From SCUN01 sp964355365 (GTDB taxonomy: Bacteria > Acidobacteriota > Vicinamibacteria > Vicinamibacterales > SCN-69-37), in assembly GCA_964355365.1 (NCBI GenBank), contig CAYHEX010000070.1:1-14774 (forward strand): DNA of 14,774 nucleotides, read 5' to 3'. This document shows positions 1 to 7,279 of the stretch, one piece after another (position 1 is the stretch's first letter; the number at the start of each line of letters is the position of its first letter). The position numbers and the translations under genes were made by a program. The notes under the pieces were generated by a model, which did no database searches, was not told the origin of the DNA, and saw only the letters and a program-made list of their open reading frames with translations.

Positions 1-45
1 CTTTTCGAAGAGCTCTTTGAAAGCCTGTTGGGGTGGTGTTGGTTT

Positions 46-92
46 TCCCCATGGCTCCCCATGGCCCCCCATGTTGAATGCTGTTGACCTTG
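46..92 (+). repeat. CCATGG-type dispersed repeat, copy 1
   Basis: Three spaced CCATG units followed by GTTGAATGCTGTTGACCTTG. The same layout recurs at 9862-9909 (minus), 10148-10194 (plus) and, in a diverged form, at 10084-10125. This copy lies directly upstream of the start codon at 111. The repeat carries an ATG (78-80) that runs into a stop after five codons (MLLTLV then TAG), so it is not the gene start. No good promoter could be assigned within it. Confidence 0.75.
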
Positions 93-110
93 GTGTAGTA
101 GGCTCCCGAT

Positions 111-2747
111 ATGCGCGCGCGCTTCATTGTTTCCATCCTCGGCGTGACCCTTCTGATCGCCTCCGCGGCGGGCGTCACCGTCGCCCAAAGGACGCCGCCA
201 CAGCCGGCGCCGCAGAAACCAGGCGTCCTCGGCGCGGGTGTGACGCTCTTGCCGAATGGCTGGAAGATCTCGCCGGCCGGCAAGCACATTCAGATCGGCG
301 ACCTCCCGCTCAACATGACGTTCTCGCCCGACGGGAAGTACCTGATCGTGGCCAACGGCGGGTATGCGAAGCCGACGATGCGTGTCGTGGATCTCGAGAA
401 CGACATCGTCACGTCTACGCTCCAGCTCAGCGACGCGTGGTACGGCCTCGCCTGGCATCCGAACGGCAAGAGCCTGTACGCATCCGGTGCCGCCGCCACC
501 AATGTGGTGGAGATGGCGTGGACGCCGGGCGCGCTGCGTGAGCGAGGGCTCTTTCCGATGGGCCGGTCGGCTGATCCGGCCGGCGAGGGCACGAATCGTC
601 CGCAAGCCGCGCCGCAGAGCTTTGTGGGCGGCATTGATGTCAGCGCCGACGGCAGGAAGCTCTACGCGGTGCACGTGCTCGGGCAACTGGTGAGCGTGGT
701 CGACATCGTCAGCGGCCTGGTGCGCGCCACGGTGGATCTGCCGGCGGAACCCTTCACCAACGTCGTCTCGAAAGATGGGAAGACGCTGTACGTCTCGCTG
801 TGGGGCGGCGCGAAAGTGATGATGTTTGATCCGGCGACGCTTGCGCCCAAGGGAGAGATCCCGACCGGTGAGCATCCGAATGCGATGACGCAGTCAGCAG
901 ATGGCGCGTGGCTGTACGTGGCGTGCGCGAACACGAACGCCGTGTGGGTCATCGACACAAAGGCCGGCAAGGCGGTGGCGCAGATCGCGACATCCCTGTT
1001 CCCCGAATCGCCGATGGGGTCGACGCCCAACTCGGTGGCGCTCTCGCCGGACGACAAAACGCTGCTCGTGGCCAATGCGGACAACAACACGGTGGCGGTT
1101 GTTGATGTGACGGCGCCGGCGCAGGCGCGCGTATCGGGTTTCATTCCCACCGGCTGGTACCCGACCGGCGCGGCGTTCAGCAAGGACGGCTCGAAGATCT
1201 ACATCATGTCCGGCAAGGGGTTGATCTCGTCGGCGAACCCGCGCGGCCCGCAACCCGGTGCCGTGCCGCGCATTGACGACCAGTACACAGGCGGCATGCT
1301 GACGGGCACGCTCTCTGTGCTCGCGACGCCAAACACCGCAGATCTCGCGACGTACACGAAGACGGTCTACAGCGTGACGCCCTACAGCGACGCGACGCGT
1401 TTGTCGCCGGCGTCGGCGCCGGCGGTGGCCACATCCATCCCGCGCAAGGTCGGCGATGCGTCGCCGATCAAGCACGTGTTCTACATCATTCGCGAGAACC
1501 GCACCTACGATCAGATCCTCGGCGACCTCGAGAAGGGAAACGGCGATCCGAGCCTGACGCTGTTCGGCGAGCACGTCACGCCCAACGCGCACGCATTGGC
1601 ACGCGAGTTCGTCACGCTCGACAACTTCTACGTGGATGCCGAAGTGAGCTACGACGGTCACGCGTTTTCAACAGGCGCGTACGCCCCCGACATCGTCGAA
1701 AAATTCTGGCCGGTCAACTACGCCGGCCGCGGCGCCGCGTACCTGAGCGAAGGCGGCGGCAAGATGCGCAACGCCTACGGCAACGTGGCCGCACCGATGA
1801 ACGGTTACATCTGGGACGCCGTGATTCGTGCCGGCAAGACGGTGCGGAGTTACGGTGAGTTTGCGACGCGAGGGTTCACGCCCGATCAGGACAGAGATTC
1901 AGGTGTCGGCCAGGTCAAAGCCACCGTGCCCGGACTCGAAGGCCGGGTCCATCCGCAGTACATGCCGTATGACCTTAAGATTCCGGACAACAAGCGCGTC
2001 GATATCTGGCTTGCGGAGTTCAAGCAGTTTGAAGTCAATGGACAGCTGCCGGCGCTGTCGATTCTGCGTCTCGGCAACGACCACACCAACGGCACGCGCG
2101 CCGCGTCGCCCACGCCCACGGCGATGGTGGCTGAGAACGATCTGGCCCTCGGCCGCATCGTTGAGGCGATCAGCAACAGCGTGTATTGGAAGGACTCCGC
2201 GATCTTCGTGCTCGAGGACGACGCCCAGAATGGACCGGATCATGTGGACGCGCATCGGTCGCCGGCGTTTGTCGCGAGTCCATTCGTCAAGCGCGGCACG
2301 GTCGACAGCACGCTCTACACCACCTCCGCGATGCTCCGTACGATCGAGCTGATTCTGGGGCTGCCGCCGATGAGCCAGTACGACGCGGCGGCCACCCCGA
2401 TGTACAACGCGTTTGGTCCAACGCCGGTGTTGACGCCATTCGCGCTGCGACCGGCGCGCGTCAGCATCACCGAGATGAACCGCGTCGGCGCGCCCGGTCA
2501 GGCCGCATCAGAAGCGATGAACTTCGAGGAAGCCGACATGACTCCGGAGATCGAGCTCAATCAGATCCTGTGGATGTCCGTGCACGGCGCCAACGCCATC
2601 ATGCCGCCGCCCGTGCACGCGGCCTTCTTCCGTCCCGTGGGCAACAAACCCGCGTCCACGATCATCGAGGATGACGACGACGACATCTTCGATCGGATGT
2701 TCAAGAAGTCGCCCGCTGCGCCTTCCGGCAAGGGCGTCAAGCGGTAG
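111..2747 (+). CDS. Secreted YncE-like beta-propeller / phosphoesterase fusion protein
   Basis: 878 aa. Residues 1-26 form a Sec signal peptide (MRARFIVSILGVTLLIASAA, then a VAQ cleavage region). Residues about 60-370 are a YVTN/YncE-type beta-propeller, with repeated blocks such as FSPDGKYLIVAN, VSKDGKTLYVS and LSPDDKTLLVANADNNTV. Residues about 453-765 match the phosphoesterase family that includes phospholipase C and AcpA-type acid phosphatases. IKHVFYIIRENRTYD (453-467) holds the Glu-Asn pair that binds metal in that family, VSYDGH probably holds the nucleophilic Ser, and EDDAQNGPDHVDAHR (702-716) supplies further Asp/His residues. This corresponds to proteins named 'bifunctional YncE family/alkaline phosphatase family'. 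The substrate is unknown; the protein should act in the periplasm or outside the cell. The C-terminus carries an odd run of seven acidic residues (EDDDDDIFD region) before a basic tail. The ATG at 111 is chosen because it starts the signal peptide. Confidence 0.88.
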   Translation: MRARFIVSILGVTLLIASAAGVTVAQRTPPQPAPQKPGVLGAGVTLLPNGWKISPAGKHIQIGDLPLNMTFSPDGKYLIVANGGYAKPTMRVVDLENDIVTSTLQLSDAWYGLAWHPNGKSLYASGAAATNVVEMAWTPGALRERGLFPMGRSADPAGEGTNRPQAAPQSFVGGIDVSADGRKLYAVHVLGQLVSVVDIVSGLVRATVDLPAEPFTNVVSKDGKTLYVSLWGGAKVMMFDPATLAPKGEIPTGEHPNAMTQSADGAWLYVACANTNAVWVIDTKAGKAVAQIATSLFPESPMGSTPNSVALSPDDKTLLVANADNNTVAVVDVTAPAQARVSGFIPTGWYPTGAAFSKDGSKIYIMSGKGLISSANPRGPQPGAVPRIDDQYTGGMLTGTLSVLATPNTADLATYTKTVYSVTPYSDATRLSPASAPAVATSIPRKVGDASPIKHVFYIIRENRTYDQILGDLEKGNGDPSLTLFGEHVTPNAHALAREFVTLDNFYVDAEVSYDGHAFSTGAYAPDIVEKFWPVNYAGRGAAYLSEGGGKMRNAYGNVAAPMNGYIWDAVIRAGKTVRSYGEFATRGFTPDQDRDSGVGQVKATVPGLEGRVHPQYMPYDLKIPDNKRVDIWLAEFKQFEVNGQLPALSILRLGNDHTNGTRAASPTPTAMVAENDLALGRIVEAISNSVYWKDSAIFVLEDDAQNGPDHVDAHRSPAFVASPFVKRGTVDSTLYTTSAMLRTIELILGLPPMSQYDAAATPMYNAFGPTPVLTPFALRPARVSITEMNRVGAPGQAASEAMNFEEADMTPEIELNQILWMSVHGANAIMPPPVHAAFFRPVGNKPASTIIEDDDDDIFDRMFKKSPAAPSGKGVKR

Positions 2748-2756
2748 CAGCGAGTC

Positions 2757-3479
2757 GTGGTCGTCAAGGTCGTTCGCCACTCGAGGGCGCGTCGCTATGT
2801 GTTGAGGCTTGGCCCGGATGGCGGCCTGCGACTGACCGTGCCCAAGCGGGCGTCCATCGAGGGCGGCCTCAAGTTCGTGGAAGGCCAGCGCGAGTGGATC
2901 GAACGCGAGCGCACCCGGATGGCCGAACGCGCGCAGTCCTGGACCGAGGGCACCGAGATCTGGTGGCGCGGCGAGCGCGTCACGCTCACGCTCAGCGCCG
3001 ACGGCCGCGAGATCACCTGCGGCGACCAGCGGATCCAGTTCACTCGTTCACTCACTCCGCCAATCACGCATCTACTCACACACTCCCCCACTCCCCAAAT
3101 CAGTGAATGTCAGCCCTCTCTCTTTGAGCTGCCAAACGTGCGCCCTTGCGTCGAGGCCCACTTGAGGCGAGTGGCCTCGCGCGAGTTGCCGCCTCGTTGT
3201 CTGGAGTTCGCGCGCGAAACCAACGTCTCTGTGACGCGGGTCTTCGTGCGCAATCAGCGATCACGTTGGGGCGCGTGTTCGTCGACCGGCACGATCACGT
3301 TGAATTGGCGTCTGCTCCAGTTGCCGCCGTGGGTGCGCGACTACGTGATCCTGCACGAACTCATGCATCGGCGTCAGCCCAATCACTCGGTGCGCTACTG
3401 GCGGGAAGTGGCCTCGGTGTGCGCGGAGTGGCGCGATGCGGAGCGATGGATCAAGAAGCACGGTCGATCCATTCTCTGA
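2757..3479 (+). CDS. YgjP-like (DUF45/M48-type) zinc metallopeptidase
   Basis: 240 aa, GTG start, 9 bp after the preceding stop, so probably cotranscribed with it. The N-terminus (VVRHSRARRYVLRLGPDG, then LTVPKRAS and the QREWI helix) is typical of YgjP-like proteins. The C-terminal half has RSRWGACSSTGTITLNWRL and the zinc motif HELMH (His200, Glu201, His204) followed by NHS (His210, probable third ligand). Family members are cytoplasmic and mostly uncharacterised; there is no signal peptide here. An insertion rich in Thr, Ser, Pro and His at about residues 96-115 coincides with a degenerate TCACTC repeat and sits between the N-terminal strand region and the catalytic domain. It looks like a tolerated linker. 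The family assignment is firm; the cellular role is not known. Confidence 0.88.
   Translation: MVVKVVRHSRARRYVLRLGPDGGLRLTVPKRASIEGGLKFVEGQREWIERERTRMAERAQSWTEGTEIWWRGERVTLTLSADGREITCGDQRIQFTRSLTPPITHLLTHSPTPQISECQPSLFELPNVRPCVEAHLRRVASRELPPRCLEFARETNVSVTRVFVRNQRSRWGACSSTGTITLNWRLLQLPPWVRDYVILHELMHRRQPNHSVRYWREVASVCAEWRDAERWIKKHGRSIL
3039..3102 (+). repeat. Degenerate 8-bp TCACTC microrepeat inside the YgjP-like gene
   Basis: Cut into 8-mers from 3039, the sequence reads TTCACTCG, TTCACTCA, CTCCGCCA, ATCACGCA, TCTACTCA, CACACTCC, CCCACTCC, CCAAATCA: a decayed 8-bp period of ACTC-containing units. It is much richer in T/A/C and poorer in G than the rest of the gene. It encodes residues 95-115. 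Confidence 0.55.
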
Positions 3480-3510
3480 GTCGCGTCTGTGAGTCGCGCG
3501 CGCGGGAACA

Positions 3511-3747
3511 TCAGCGCTTGCGCGTGCGCTGGTCGCGCTTGTCCGCTTTCACTTCGTCGTCAATCTCGATGCGCGCCCATTCGGGCACGACCAGCACGCG
3601 GACGTCGGTGATGACCTTGCCGTTCACCCGCACGCGCCCCGCATGGATCATCTCGCGCGCCTGACTGCGTGAAGCGAGGCCCAGTTTCGACATCGCGCGT
3701 TCCAGCGGCACGCGCGGCACACGACTGCCTGAGGGCTGATCTGTCAT
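3511..3747 (-). CDS. Small stand-alone S4 RNA-binding domain protein
   Basis: 78 aa. Residues about 13-62 form an S4 domain: RVPLERAMSKLGLASRSQA, REMIHAGRVRVNGKVITD and VLVVPEWARIEID. This is the arrangement found at the N-terminus of RsuA/RluB-type pseudouridine synthases, but no catalytic domain follows; the protein ends in a Lys/Arg-rich tail (KADKRDQRTRKR). It could be a free-standing RNA-binding protein (compare Hsp15/YaaA-like S4 proteins) or the surviving N-terminus of a lost synthase. No decayed synthase sequence is seen next to it, because the neighbouring gene ends 31 bp away on the opposite strand. It is convergent with the YgjP-like gene and divergent from the Nudix gene. Confidence 0.75.
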   Translation of the reverse strand: MTDQPSGSRVPRVPLERAMSKLGLASRSQAREMIHAGRVRVNGKVITDVRVLVVPEWARIEIDDEVKADKRDQRTRKR

Positions 3748-3766
3748 CTCAGAGACATCATCATCC

Positions 3767-3772
3767 TAGAAT
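3767..3772 (+). promoter_or_regulatory. Candidate -10 element placing the Nudix mRNA start at its start codon
   Basis: TAGAAT matches the -10 consensus at five of six positions and lies five bases before the GTG start at 3778. Transcription would begin at or next to the start codon, giving a leaderless message. No convincing -35 is seen 17 bp upstream. No Shine-Dalgarno sequence precedes the GTG, which fits. Confidence 0.35.
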
Positions 3773-3777
3773 GGGGT

Positions 3778-4425
3778 GTGTCCGCTGATTTCATTTCGGA
3801 ACTCGCGCATCGACTGAGAGCGCCCTTGCCGGGCGATGCCGCTCACGCGCGCTTCTCGCCACGGCCGCCCGGCGGCGGGTCGTTCGCGCGGAAGGTGCCG
3901 GCCGACGCCAGACAGGCGGCCGCGCTGATTCTGCTGTACCCGAGTGCTCCCGGATCTGACGATGCCGGGCTCCAACTCTCGTCGTTCTCTTTGCCCTTGA
4001 CCGTACGTCACGCCGACCTGCCCGATCACGCCGGTCAGATCAGCCTGCCCGGAGGGCGCATCGACGCCGGCGAGACCGCCGAAGCCGCGGCGCTGCGCGA
4101 GGCGCAAGAAGAAATCGGCGTCGATCCCGCGAGCGTGCGAATTCTCGGCTCACTGACGCCGCTCTATGTGATGGTGAGCCGCTTTGTCGTGACCGCGTTT
4201 ATTGGCGTCGTCAACGCGCGCCCCGATTTCCAGCCGGCCTCGCGCGAAGTTGCAGAACTGCTGGAAGTACCGCTATCGCAATTGCACGATCCCTCCGTCC
4301 TCCAGTGGGGCACACGCACGCGCGAAGGCTACATCGTCGATTTCCCGTACTTCCAGATTGGCGATCACCAAGTCTGGGGCGCGACGGCGATGATGCTCGG
4401 GGAATTCATCACGATTCTCGACTAA
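3778..4425 (+). CDS. Nudix hydrolase, CoA pyrophosphatase-like (NudL/YeaB family)
   Basis: 215 aa. The Nudix box is complete: G93, E99, R107, E108, E111, E112, G114, matching GX5EX7REUXEEXGU. It is preceded by LPDHAGQISLPGG (about 81-93), the extra signature of the CoA pyrophosphatase branch, which splits CoA or acyl-CoA into 3'-phosphoadenosine and phosphopantetheine products. The region LTPLYVMVSRFVVTAFIG after the box also fits that branch. It is cytoplasmic. The GTG at 3778 is taken as start because the ATG at 3771 is in another frame and stops after five codons, and no other in-frame start lies just upstream. The last codons (ITILD, stop) merge into the 7-bp repeat array that follows. 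Confidence 0.85.
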   Translation: MSADFISELAHRLRAPLPGDAAHARFSPRPPGGGSFARKVPADARQAAALILLYPSAPGSDDAGLQLSSFSLPLTVRHADLPDHAGQISLPGGRIDAGETAEAAALREAQEEIGVDPASVRILGSLTPLYVMVSRFVVTAFIGVVNARPDFQPASREVAELLEVPLSQLHDPSVLQWGTRTREGYIVDFPYFQIGDHQVWGATAMMLGEFITILD

Positions 4426-4427
4426 CC

Positions 4428-4563
4428 GATTCTCGATTCCCCGATCCCCGATCCCCGATCCCCGATTCGCGATCCTCGATTCCCGATCCTCGATTCCCGA
4501 TCCTCGATTCGCGATCCCCCGATTTGCGATCTCCGATTGGCGATTCGCGATTGCCACATTGCC
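4428..4563. repeat. Array of about 18 degenerate 7-bp units (GATYCYC)
   Basis: Starting three bases after the Nudix stop, nearly every 7 bp begins with GAT: GATTCTC, GATCCCC (three in a row), GATTCGC, GATCCTC, GATTCCC and so on, with alternating GATCCTC/GATTCCC pairs at 4471-4505. Two units are 8 bp. The right end passes into CATTGCC-like units (4556-4563), a unit type found elsewhere in the window. The array fills the space between two convergent genes. It has no spacers, so it is not CRISPR. Confidence 0.85.
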
Positions 4564-4572
4564 ATATTGACG

Positions 4573-7137
4573 TCAGCCGCGAAGCGCCGTCACTGGCGCC
4601 ACCTTCGTCGCTCTTCTCGCCGGAATCCAACTCGCCGCAATCGCCGCGATCACCAGCACCACGAGCGCTCCCACCGTCGCGAGCGGATCGATCGGGCTCG
4701 CCTGAAAGAGCAGGCTGCGCATGCCGATGCCGGCGAGCACGGACAGGCCGAGACCGATCGTCAGCCCCACGGCGCTCAACACCGCACCTTCTTTGATGAC
4801 CAGCGACACCACGCTGTTCGGCGTCGCGCCGAGCGCCATGCGGATGCCGATCTCGCGGGTGCGCCGCGACACGATATAGGCCTTCACACCGTAGACGCCG
4901 ATCGTCGCGAGTACGAGCGCGACGATGCCGAAGACGCCGAAGATGGCGGCGCCGAGCCGCACCACTGCGAGCATGAAGTTGCGATCGGCGTACTGTGTCC
5001 GCGTCTCGAGTCGCAGGACGGGGAGCGTCGAGTCCACTTCGCGCAGCGCTTGGCGGATGACCGGAAGCATGGCTGCTTCGGCCTCTGGCGTCGGGGCGGC
5101 AGTGGTGATGTGGAAGTACACGTCCGCGCGGAAGTCCTGACTGAGCGGCGTGTAGAGGTGCGCCACGTTGGTCTTGTCGGTGAGCTGGTGCTTGAGGCCG
5201 GGTGCCACGCCGATAACGTCGAGCACGACGGGGGCATCGGTTTCCTGGCGGCCCTTGTACTGAATCTGCTGGCCGACGGGGTTGTCCTTGCCAAAGAGCT
5301 TCGCCGCCAGCACGTCGTCGATAATCGCGACGTGCGTCGGGGTGGCGGCAAACACTTCCGACTCGCTGAAGTCGCGGCCGCTGGTCATCTTCAGGCCGAG
5401 CGCGTCGAAGTAGTTCGTGCCGATCGATGTGGCGATCGAGTCGACAACGTCGGCGCGGTCGGTGGCGGCATTTCCGCCGCCGAGTTGCATAGAGGTGCTG
5501 CCGGCCTTCGCACCTTCAACCGTCGGTCCTGGCTTTTGCACGCTGCGTGACTCGGTGAGTTCGCCAAACGGCATGATCGAACCGAAACTTGCGGCCTTCA
5601 CGCCCGGCACGGCGCGCAATTTGTCGGTGACGCGCTGATAGACGAGCCGTGTCTGGTCGTGATTCCGGCCCGAGAGGCTGGCGTCCACGTTGATGAGCAC
5701 GCCGCGTGTGAACGAGAAGCCCGGATCGACGGCGGCGGCCTCGACTGCGCCGCGGACGAACAGGCCGGCGATGGTGAGCATCACGAGCGAGAGTGCGAGC
5801 TGCGCCATCACGAGTACGTCGCGCATTGCGAAGCGCGAGCGCTTGCCGAGCTCGCCGGCCTGTTCCTTCAGCTCCGGCACCACGTTTGTGCGCGCGAGGC
5901 GCAGCGCCGGACCCAGGCTGAACACGATCGTGCTGAGCATGCAGAAGAGGAAGGTCGCGCCGATGATGCGGTAGTCGGGCGTGACGTCGAACGCGAGCGG
6001 GATCGGCAGGAGCGGCGCCATGGCGGACGTCATCAGCCGCGTGGCGCTCTGTGAGAGGATCAGGCCGCCGATGCCGCCGAGGATCGACAGCACGAATCCT
6101 TCGGTGACGAGCTGGCGGACGACGCGACCGCGACTGCCGCCGATGGCGAGCCGGATGGCAAACTCCTTGGCGCGCGCGCCGTTGCGGGCGAGCAGCATGT
6201 TCGCGAGGTTGAACGAGGCGATGAACAGCACGACCAGCGACATGCCGAGCAGCAGACCCGACACCGGAATCAACTCGCCGTCATCCGAGGGCGACGTGCT
6301 GATGCTCATCCGAGACATCGCGGTCGCAGTCGTCTCGCGGTTCTTGAGGTTCGCCGGGTCGGCCTCGGCGAGCTGTGCGCTGACGGCCTTCAGTGCCGGC
6401 GCGACCGACGCGATCGTCGCGCCCGGCTTCAGCTGTCCCGCGAGGTAGAGATTGAAATGCCGCGAATCGCTCAACTGCGTCGTCAAGTCGCCGCGCGCGA
6501 AGTCGTTCTGCAGCGAGTCGTAGACACCGGTCGGCAGGAAGGCATCGGGCACGACGGCGACGAGCGCTCCGCCGAATCCGCGCTCGGCCACACCCACGAC
6601 CTGAAATCCGCGGTTGTTGAGCGTGATGGTCTGGCCGAGGATCGCCGGGCTGCCGCCAAGCCGCTGCCACAGCGGGTAGCTCAGCACCGCAACTGGAATA
6701 TCAGCGCCCGGTCGCTCTTCATCGGCCGTGAAGCTCCGACCGATCGCGGGCGGCGCACCGAACGTCGTGAAGAAGTCTTTGGTGACGATGTCGATGAAGA
6801 GCCGACGGGTGGCGTCGCCTTCGCGCATGCCGACCATCGCGAGGTTGTGGGCCGAGAGCGACGCGAAGACGTCCTGGCGCTTGCGGAGTTCGTCGAAGTT
6901 GGCGTACGAGAAGGCCCGATACGAGTCTGGTTTCGTCGTGTCGCGGCTGAAGAGGCTGGCCAGTTCGCCGTTCGGCGTGCCCACGCGGGGTTTCAGGAGC
7001 ATCGTGTTCACGATCGTGAACACCGCCGAGTTGGCGCCGATGCCAAGCGCGAGGACCAGGGTGGCCACCGCCGTGAACCCGCGGTTCTTCCAGAGCAGCC
7101 TTACGGCAAAGCGGACATCGGCAATCAGAGTACTCAT
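4573..7137 (-). CDS. Orphan MacB/FtsX-type ABC transporter permease (ADOP family)
   Basis: 854 aa, two permease halves in one chain. The N-terminus (FAVRLLWKNRGFTAVATLVL, then LALGIGANSAVFTIVNTMLL) is the hallmark of the acidobacterial duplicated orphan permease family. The order is: TM1 about 20-45, MacB_PCD periplasmic domain about 48-250, FtsX core about 290-410 (three TM segments), a second TM about 440-465, second periplasmic domain about 470-690, and second FtsX core about 735-850 ending in ARRATKVAPVTALRG. Relatives of MacB drive periplasmic extrusion or signalling coupled to a cytoplasmic ATPase; none is encoded here, hence 'orphan'. The ATG at 7137 opens the conserved N-terminus. A TATACC element four bases before it could be a -10 of a leaderless message, but this is weak. 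The substrate is unknown. Confidence 0.9.
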   Translation of the reverse strand: MSTLIADVRFAVRLLWKNRGFTAVATLVLALGIGANSAVFTIVNTMLLKPRVGTPNGELASLFSRDTTKPDSYRAFSYANFDELRKRQDVFASLSAHNLAMVGMREGDATRRLFIDIVTKDFFTTFGAPPAIGRSFTADEERPGADIPVAVLSYPLWQRLGGSPAILGQTITLNNRGFQVVGVAERGFGGALVAVVPDAFLPTGVYDSLQNDFARGDLTTQLSDSRHFNLYLAGQLKPGATIASVAPALKAVSAQLAEADPANLKNRETTATAMSRMSISTSPSDDGELIPVSGLLLGMSLVVLFIASFNLANMLLARNGARAKEFAIRLAIGGSRGRVVRQLVTEGFVLSILGGIGGLILSQSATRLMTSAMAPLLPIPLAFDVTPDYRIIGATFLFCMLSTIVFSLGPALRLARTNVVPELKEQAGELGKRSRFAMRDVLVMAQLALSLVMLTIAGLFVRGAVEAAAVDPGFSFTRGVLINVDASLSGRNHDQTRLVYQRVTDKLRAVPGVKAASFGSIMPFGELTESRSVQKPGPTVEGAKAGSTSMQLGGGNAATDRADVVDSIATSIGTNYFDALGLKMTSGRDFSESEVFAATPTHVAIIDDVLAAKLFGKDNPVGQQIQYKGRQETDAPVVLDVIGVAPGLKHQLTDKTNVAHLYTPLSQDFRADVYFHITTAAPTPEAEAAMLPVIRQALREVDSTLPVLRLETRTQYADRNFMLAVVRLGAAIFGVFGIVALVLATIGVYGVKAYIVSRRTREIGIRMALGATPNSVVSLVIKEGAVLSAVGLTIGLGLSVLAGIGMRSLLFQASPIDPLATVGALVVLVIAAIAASWIPARRATKVAPVTALRG

Positions 7138-7174
7138 GGCCGGTATAACGGCAAAAGGACACAGACAGTTCCGT

Positions 7175-7279
7175 TAATTGGGCAATTAGGCAATGAGGCA
7201 ATGGGGCAATGAAAGGACTTGTGCAATAGGGTTTCCATTGCCCCATTGCCCCATTGCCTAATTGCCTAATTGCCTCATT
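7175..7279. repeat. Inverted array of 8-bp units (RGGCAATK / MATTGCCY)
   Basis: The left arm 7175-7211 reads as 8-bp units GGGCAATT, AGGCAATG, AGGCAATG, GGGCAATG. The right arm 7236-7279 is the reverse complement in five units. Four facing units pair over 32 bp with two mismatches around a 24-base spacer (7212-7235), so a long hairpin is possible. It lies between two minus-strand genes, just after the stop of the metalloprotease and before the permease. It has no terminator-like T run. It could end transcription or protect mRNA 3' ends, but its periodic make-up suggests repeat expansion. Confidence 0.85.

Noticed and set aside
1..45. Possible 3' end of an upstream gene, and an imperfect palindrome TTCGAAGAGCTCTTTGAA
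   Set aside because: Two frames stop at position 20 or 87, but too little sequence is present to recognise any protein. The palindrome alone does not identify a site.
17..541. Plus-strand frame overlapping the start of the propeller gene
   Set aside because: Out of frame with the well-supported gene at 111; its translation is Arg-rich with no domain. It begins in the repeat.
4428..4555. CRISPR-like array
   Set aside because: The units are 7 bp, directly adjacent and degenerate; there are no spacers and no cas genes.
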